From the IMG/VR virus record IMGVR_UViG_3300036944_000889, positions 1 through 38,501 of that record: a stretch of DNA of 38,501 nucleotides. One strand, given 5' to 3'. The notes under the pieces are model-generated. The model had not been told where the DNA came from. It did not search any database and saw only the letters and a list, made by a program, of their open reading frames with translations. Made by a program: the position numbers and the translations under genes. This DNA comes from a virus. This document shows positions 34,695 to 38,501 of this stretch, piece after piece (positions within the stretch are counted from its first letter, which is position 1; each line of letters opens with the position of its first letter).

Positions 34695-35438
34695 ATGGCC
34701 GGTCCTACCACACGAACAGAATTCAAAAATTATTGCTTACGCCGTCTCGGCGCGCCAGTTATTGAAATCAACGTAGACGACGATCAGGTTGAAGAGAGAA
34801 TTGATGATGCTCTGAAATATTATTGGGATTATCATTTTGATGGTTCCGAAAAGCAATATTATAAGCATCTGATTACCACTCAAGATATTACAAACAAATA
34901 CATTACTCTACCTGAAAATATTATTGGAGCAATCAGAGTATTCCCGATCGGAATGTCACTCTCGACTAATAACCTATTCAATATTCGTTATCAGATTGCT
35001 CTGAATGATCTTTATGATCTAACTTCTACTAGTATGGTGCCGTACTATATGGCGATGCAACACATTCAATTTCTAGAGCAGATGTTAGTCGGCGAGCAGC
35101 CAATTAGATTCAATCGTCATATGGATAGATTGTATATCGATATGGACTGGGACAAACTGAATGTTGGGGAATATATTGTTGTTGAAACATATCAGATCGT
35201 AGATCCAACAGAATATTCTGACGTATGGAATGATAGATGGCTCCTAAGATATGCCACGGCACTCATTAAGCAACAATGGGGAAGTAACGTTGGTGTGAAG
35301 TATAAAGGCATGAAACTTCCGGGCGGAATGGAATTCAATGGAGCTCAGATTTTCTCAGATGCTACAGCAGAAATTGATAAGCTAGAACAAGAAATGATTG
35401 TCAGTTATTCACTTCCTGTGCTGGATATGATCGGCTAA
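34695..35438 (+). CDS. 13: Neck protein gp13
   Basis: A 247-residue protein (T4 gp13 is 309). The opening RTEFKNYCLRRLGAPVIEIN, followed by VDDDQVEERIDDALKYYWDY and HFDGSEKQYYKHLIT, is characteristic of gp13 head-tail neck proteins in T4-like phages. A later GEYIVVETYQIVDP and WLLRYATALIKQQWGSNVGV complete the conserved pattern. gp13 joins the DNA-filled head to the tail. GGAG at 34682-34685 precedes the start, and the gene leads a compact run of 13-14-15-16-17. Confidence 0.88.
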   Translation: MAGPTTRTEFKNYCLRRLGAPVIEINVDDDQVEERIDDALKYYWDYHFDGSEKQYYKHLITTQDITNKYITLPENIIGAIRVFPIGMSLSTNNLFNIRYQIALNDLYDLTSTSMVPYYMAMQHIQFLEQMLVGEQPIRFNRHMDRLYIDMDWDKLNVGEYIVVETYQIVDPTEYSDVWNDRWLLRYATALIKQQWGSNVGVKYKGMKLPGGMEFNGAQIFSDATAEIDKLEQEMIVSYSLPVLDMIG

Positions 35439-35441
35439 AGC

Positions 35442-36146
35442 ATGTCAACTTCGTTTTTCTTCAATAACTTATCATCGAGTTCAGAACAAAGATTGCTTAA
35501 TGATCTTACTGTTGAATCAATCAAGATTCACGGAGTAGATGTTCTGTATCTTCCTCGAACAACTCCAAATATAGATCAGCTATTTCTAGAAGATCCAACT
35601 TCAGAATTCACAAACGCTATCTTGATTGAAATGTATATCAAGAACTTCGAGGGTTGGCAAGGTTCTGGAGATATGATGTCGAAATTCGGAATTTCTATGG
35701 CTGACCAGATTACTTTCTGCGTGTCTAGAACTAGATTCCAAGATGAGATCGGAGCTATTCATAATCTCATTCGTCCTAGAGAAGGCGATCTGATTTATTT
35801 TGCAATTCCTAATGCTATGTTCGAGGTTAAGTTTGTAGAACATGAATCTACTTTCTATCAAACTGGAGCACTTCAGGTATTTGAATTAAAGTGTGAACGC
35901 TTCAACTATTCTAATGAAAAGATTGATACCGGAATCGAAGATATCGATGTTATTGAAACTGATTATAGCAATGCCACAGACGGAAATAGAATTCTATCAG
36001 AGCCAGGATTATTCTTAACTACTGAAACCGGAAATCGTCTGATCATTGAAGACTACACTCCAGAAACAGACTCGACTATTCAGAATGATTATTTCGAGAC
36101 TGAGAATAATGATTTTGGATTCACAGCAACTAATCCATTTAGGTAA
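35442..36146 (+). CDS. 14: Neck protein gp14
   Basis: A 234-residue protein (T4 gp14 is 256). The N-terminal EQRLLNDLTVESIKIHGVDV, then YLPRTTPNIDQLFLEDP, and the KNFEGWQGSGDMMSKFGISM segment are typical gp14 features. A C-terminal FELKCERFNYSNEKIDTGIE follows. It partners gp13 in the neck. It starts 3 bases after the gp13 stop and is followed by gp15 after 6 bases. Confidence 0.88.
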   Translation: MSTSFFFNNLSSSSEQRLLNDLTVESIKIHGVDVLYLPRTTPNIDQLFLEDPTSEFTNAILIEMYIKNFEGWQGSGDMMSKFGISMADQITFCVSRTRFQDEIGAIHNLIRPREGDLIYFAIPNAMFEVKFVEHESTFYQTGALQVFELKCERFNYSNEKIDTGIEDIDVIETDYSNATDGNRILSEPGLFLTTETGNRLIIEDYTPETDSTIQNDYFETENNDFGFTATNPFR

Positions 36147-36152
36147 GATATA

Positions 36153-36986
36153 ATGTTAGGACGTACTTGGTACTTTGGCTCTATTAGAAAATACGTAACG
36201 ATCTTCGGATCGCTCTTTAACGATATTTCTATCAATAGAGTCGACTCAGACGACAAGACTGTTAAGACTATCAAGGTTCCTATTTCTTACGGACCAAAGG
36301 AACGTTATCTAACTCGCGAAGAACAGAACCCAGATCTGCTTCGTCCCATTTCTATGGTTTATCCACGAATGGCTTTTGAGATCACCTCGGTTACATACGA
36401 TTCATCTAGAAAACTGAATCCAATTGGAAAGTGCACAAGCGGATCTAGTTCAGCTGGAACTCTCAAGACTCAATATAATCCAGCTCCATACAACATCGGA
36501 TTTTCTTTATCTATAATTGCCAGAAATTCTGATGATGCTCTGAGAATCGTAGAACAGATTCTCCCATTCTTCAATCCATATATCAATGTTACAGCAAATC
36601 TTATTCCTGAGATGAATTATGATCCAGTAACAATTCCAATTTCTCTCGAGGCAGTTCAACAGGGCGAGGCTTATACTGGTTCTTTTGAGAGTCAAGAATT
36701 CGTGATCTGGAATCTCTACTTCAATCTCAAGGGTTATATCTACGGACCCATTCAAGACTCGAAGGTTATCAAAGAAATCTTTGTTAACTTCTATACTCCT
36801 TCTGGAGATCTTAACGCAGCTAACATGGAAGCCGCTACAATTCAAGAACACATATATATTAGGCCAGGCTTAACATCTAATGGAGAACCAACATCTAATA
36901 CTTCAGATTCGGTAGCCATTAGTCAAATTGATTCTACAGATGCTTATGGCTTTATTATTAATTATGTAAGAGATGCAGATGAATGA
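36153..36986 (+). CDS. 15: Tail sheath stabiliser gp15
   Basis: A 277-residue protein (T4 gp15 is 272). It opens with WYFGSIRKYVTIFGSLFNDI and carries VPISYGPKERYLTREEQNPD, then ISMVYPRMAFEITSVTYDSS, the conserved core of gp15 tail completion proteins. gp15 caps the finished tail and joins it to the neck. The gene ends in a TGA that overlaps the start of gp16. Confidence 0.92.
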   Translation: MLGRTWYFGSIRKYVTIFGSLFNDISINRVDSDDKTVKTIKVPISYGPKERYLTREEQNPDLLRPISMVYPRMAFEITSVTYDSSRKLNPIGKCTSGSSSAGTLKTQYNPAPYNIGFSLSIIARNSDDALRIVEQILPFFNPYINVTANLIPEMNYDPVTIPISLEAVQQGEAYTGSFESQEFVIWNLYFNLKGYIYGPIQDSKVIKEIFVNFYTPSGDLNAANMEAATIQEHIYIRPGLTSNGEPTSNTSDSVAISQIDSTDAYGFIINYVRDADE

Positions 36987-37380
36987 CTCTAACTCAGATC
37001 CAATTGCCAACATTCTGAATATCACTCCCATCGTTAAAGAAGACGGTGTTGTAATTTATCAGGAAGAAACTGAAACCTACACAGAAATTGATTCAGATAT
37101 TGCTTATGCCAGAAGCATGATGTACAATACCATCAAAGACGCAGCAGACGCAGTCGATACGATGTTAGATTTGGCTAAACAGAGTCAACATCCCAGAGCA
37201 TTCGAGGTTGTAGCTACTCTGCTTAATGCTAAGCGTGAAGCAACAAAGGACTTATTAGATCTTCATAAAGTAAAGAAAGATCTAAATAAAGAAGATCCAA
37301 CTGGCCCAGATACAGTAAACAATAATCTGTTCATCGGGTCAACTGCAGATCTATTAAATATGCTTAAAAACAAAGAGTAA
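36979..37380 (+). CDS. 16: Terminase small subunit gp16
   Basis: A 133-residue protein (T4 gp16 is 164). The helical, acidic pattern and ARSMMYNTIKDAADAVDTML, then QHPRAFEVVATLLNAKREAT and KDLLDLHKVKKDL match small terminases of T4-like phages. It recognises DNA for packaging and stimulates the gp17 ATPase. I prefer ATG 36979 because AAGAGA then lies 5 bases upstream; an in-frame ATG at 36973 would add two residues. It overlaps the gp15 stop and lies 6 bases before gp17. Confidence 0.85.
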   Translation: MNDSNSDPIANILNITPIVKEDGVVIYQEETETYTEIDSDIAYARSMMYNTIKDAADAVDTMLDLAKQSQHPRAFEVVATLLNAKREATKDLLDLHKVKKDLNKEDPTGPDTVNNNLFIGSTADLLNMLKNKE

Positions 37381-37386
37381 CACAAT

Positions 37387-38289
37387 ATGGCAGCTAAGCC
37401 TGAAACATATATGGGAAACCGCAATCTTAAGCGGTCTGGAGTAGAACTCGGTTGGGATGCAGAACAACTCAGAGAATATGTCAAGTGCTCTGAAGATCCA
37501 GTTTACTTTATCAAAAATTATATCAAGATTGTAAATATCGATAAGGGTCTAGTTCCGTTTGAGCTCTGGCCTTTCCAGGAAGATATGATCAGAACTGCTA
37601 TGGATAACAGATTTGTTATCGCTAAGATGCCCCGTCAGGTCGGTAAGACTACTACCGTAGCTGCTCTGCTTCTGTGGTATGTTCTATTCAATAGTACATT
37701 CAAGATTGCTATTCTAGCCAACAAGGAAAAACAGTCTAGAGAAATCTTATCCAGAATTCAATTAGCTTTTGAGCATCTGCCAAAGTGGCTACAGCAAGGT
37801 GTTGTGGAATGGAACAAAGGTAATATTGAATTAGAAAATGGTTCAAAGATTCTATCATCATCTACATCTTCTACCGCTATTCGTGGTGATTCGTTTAATC
37901 TGATTTATCTCGACGAGTTCGCGTTCGTTCCGTCTAATCTTCAGGATGAATTCTTCGCCTCGGTATATCCTACTATTTCTTCGGGTGAATCATCTAGAAT
38001 TCTGATCACGTCTACTCCAAACGGAATGAACATGTTCTATAAAATCTGGACAGACTCTGAGCAGGGTAGAAATAGATATAAAAGAGTTTCAGTTCATTGG
38101 TCAGATGTTCCCGGAAGAACTGCTGCTTGGCGAGAAGAAACTATCTCAAACACATCAGAGCGTCAGTTCTCACAAGAGTTTGAATGTGTTGATGGAAAAA
38201 GTATTATTACAATTAAAAATAGAAAAAGCGGCAAAACCGAAGAAATCACACTCGAAGATTTTATAAATAAATTGAGTGTAAATTCTTAG
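37387..38289 (+). CDS. 17: Terminase large subunit gp17, N-terminal half fused to N-intein
   Basis: A 300-residue protein. Residues 1-266 are the T4-type terminase ATPase: WPFQEDMIR, Walker A KMPRQVGKTT (80-89), Walker B LIYLDEFAF (172-180), and the coupling motif TSTPNG (208-213). A full gp17 has about 550-610 residues with a C-terminal nuclease, which is missing here. After QFSQEFE (260-266) the sequence changes to Cys267 and an intein-like segment (CVDGKSIITIKNRKSGKTEE) of 34 residues, ending in TAG at 38287-38289. The nuclease half must come from a second gene beyond the window, joined by protein trans-splicing. No frameshift is visible in the ATPase part. Confidence 0.88.
   Translation: MAAKPETYMGNRNLKRSGVELGWDAEQLREYVKCSEDPVYFIKNYIKIVNIDKGLVPFELWPFQEDMIRTAMDNRFVIAKMPRQVGKTTTVAALLLWYVLFNSTFKIAILANKEKQSREILSRIQLAFEHLPKWLQQGVVEWNKGNIELENGSKILSSSTSSTAIRGDSFNLIYLDEFAFVPSNLQDEFFASVYPTISSGESSRILITSTPNGMNMFYKIWTDSEQGRNRYKRVSVHWSDVPGRTAAWREETISNTSERQFSQEFECVDGKSIITIKNRKSGKTEEITLEDFINKLSVNS
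38185..38286 (+). other. N-terminal half of a split intein (IntN)
   Basis: Codons 267-300 of the terminase gene. It begins with the nucleophile Cys1 in a block-A-like C-x-x-G pattern, followed by alternating beta residues and a Glu/Lys-rich segment ending in LEDFINKLSVNS. At about 34 residues it is far shorter than usual N-inteins (about 100) and stops before block B, as in the atypically split terminase inteins known from metagenomes (AceL-TerL, GOS-TerL). Confidence 0.78.
38262..38269 (+). promoter_or_regulatory. T4-type late promoter box TATAAATA inside N-intein
   Basis: An exact TATAAATA lies within the intein codons, 29 bases before the HNH start. It could give the endonuclease gene its own late transcript. 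Confidence 0.45.
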
Positions 38290-38298
38290 GAAACTGGA

Positions 38299-38501
38299 AT
38301 GAATTATAGAAAAATTTGGGAATCGGTAAATGGTCCTATACCTAGAGATGAATCTGGATTTTCTTACGAAATTCATCATATAGATGGAAATAGAAAAAAT
38401 AATTCTATAGATAATCTGGTATGCCTTTCTATTAAAGATCATCTCCAGCTTCATTTAGACCAGGGAGATTGGGGAGCTGCGGCTCTGATTGCTAGAAGAT
38501 T
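38299..38501 (+). CDS. HNH homing endonuclease between split-intein halves (3' end cut by window)
   Basis: An ORF open from ATG 38299 to the window edge (67 complete codons). It has the HNH_3-type motif YEIHHIDGNRKNNSIDNLVC (residues 24-43) followed by LSIKDHLQLHLDQGDWGAAA, a layout frequent in phage-encoded free-standing homing endonucleases. The double His and the Asn pairs are the expected metal-binding and catalytic positions. AGGA at 38288-38291 is 7 bases upstream. It starts 9 bases after the terminase TAG and is in the same reading frame. It is probably the enzyme that spreads this split-intein cassette into intein-less terminase genes. Confidence 0.85.
   Translation, partial: MNYRKIWESVNGPIPRDESGFSYEIHHIDGNRKNNSIDNLVCLSIKDHLQLHLDQGDWGAAALIARR

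Noticed and set aside
38185-38289. Group I intron instead of an intein after the terminase ATPase
   Set aside because: The sequence after QEFE stays in frame for 34 codons with a Cys-x-x-Gly intein block A pattern, which intron DNA would not be expected to show; no intron core was evident in the visible part.

Overview
The window is an AT-rich stretch of a T4-like contractile-tail phage (myovirus), with every gene on the + strand. It covers the baseplate, tail fibre, neck and terminase block. The gene order follows T4 (53, 5, 25, 6, 7, 8, fibre genes, 13, 14, 15, 16, 17). The protein types (DUF4815 protein, PAAR tip, Asn/Ser/Thr/Ala-rich repeat fibres) resemble marine and cyanophage-type T4-like viruses more than T4 itself. 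The host cannot be read from the sequence.

Region by region. Positions 1-5183 hold the baseplate wedge protein gp53 (5' end cut by the window), a probable hub protein (gp27 role), and a gp5 equivalent divided into two genes: an OB-fold plus lysozyme-like protein, and a beta-helix needle carrying an M15 peptidase. A PAAR tip protein follows. Positions 5208-12369 hold wedge proteins gp25, gp6, a gp7-position protein and an enlarged gp8. Positions 12381-23552 hold a DUF4815 structural protein, an 844-residue fibre/baseplate protein, a small coiled-coil protein, a 1277-residue repeat fibre and a small virion protein. Positions 23552-28422 are accessory in character: two paralogous seven-module RCC1-like proteins, a three-part sulfotransferase-TPR-glycosyltransferase fusion, and an unrecognised small protein. 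Positions 28526-34660 hold two small proteins and two large repeat fibres. Positions 34695-38501 hold neck proteins gp13 and gp14, tail sheath stabiliser gp15, small terminase gp16, and the N-terminal half of large terminase gp17.

The most striking locus is at the right end. The terminase gene stops shortly after its ATPase domain, and its last 34 codons look like the N-terminal piece of an intein starting at Cys267. A TAG stop and 9 bases later, an HNH homing-endonuclease gene begins and runs off the window. This is the layout of a 'fractured gene': a split intein with a free-standing endonuclease between the halves. The C-intein and the nuclease half of terminase should lie just beyond the window.

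Genes are packed with start/stop overlaps (ATGA, TAATG) that suggest translational coupling. Seven exact copies of the T4 late-promoter box TATAAATA lie 23-103 bases upstream of a start codon. The largest gene-free gap (28423-28525) carries a perfect sigma70-type promoter pointing leftward, against every gene in the window. No tRNA, CRISPR, integrase or insertion sequence was seen, and no gene-free stretch exceeds about 105 bases.
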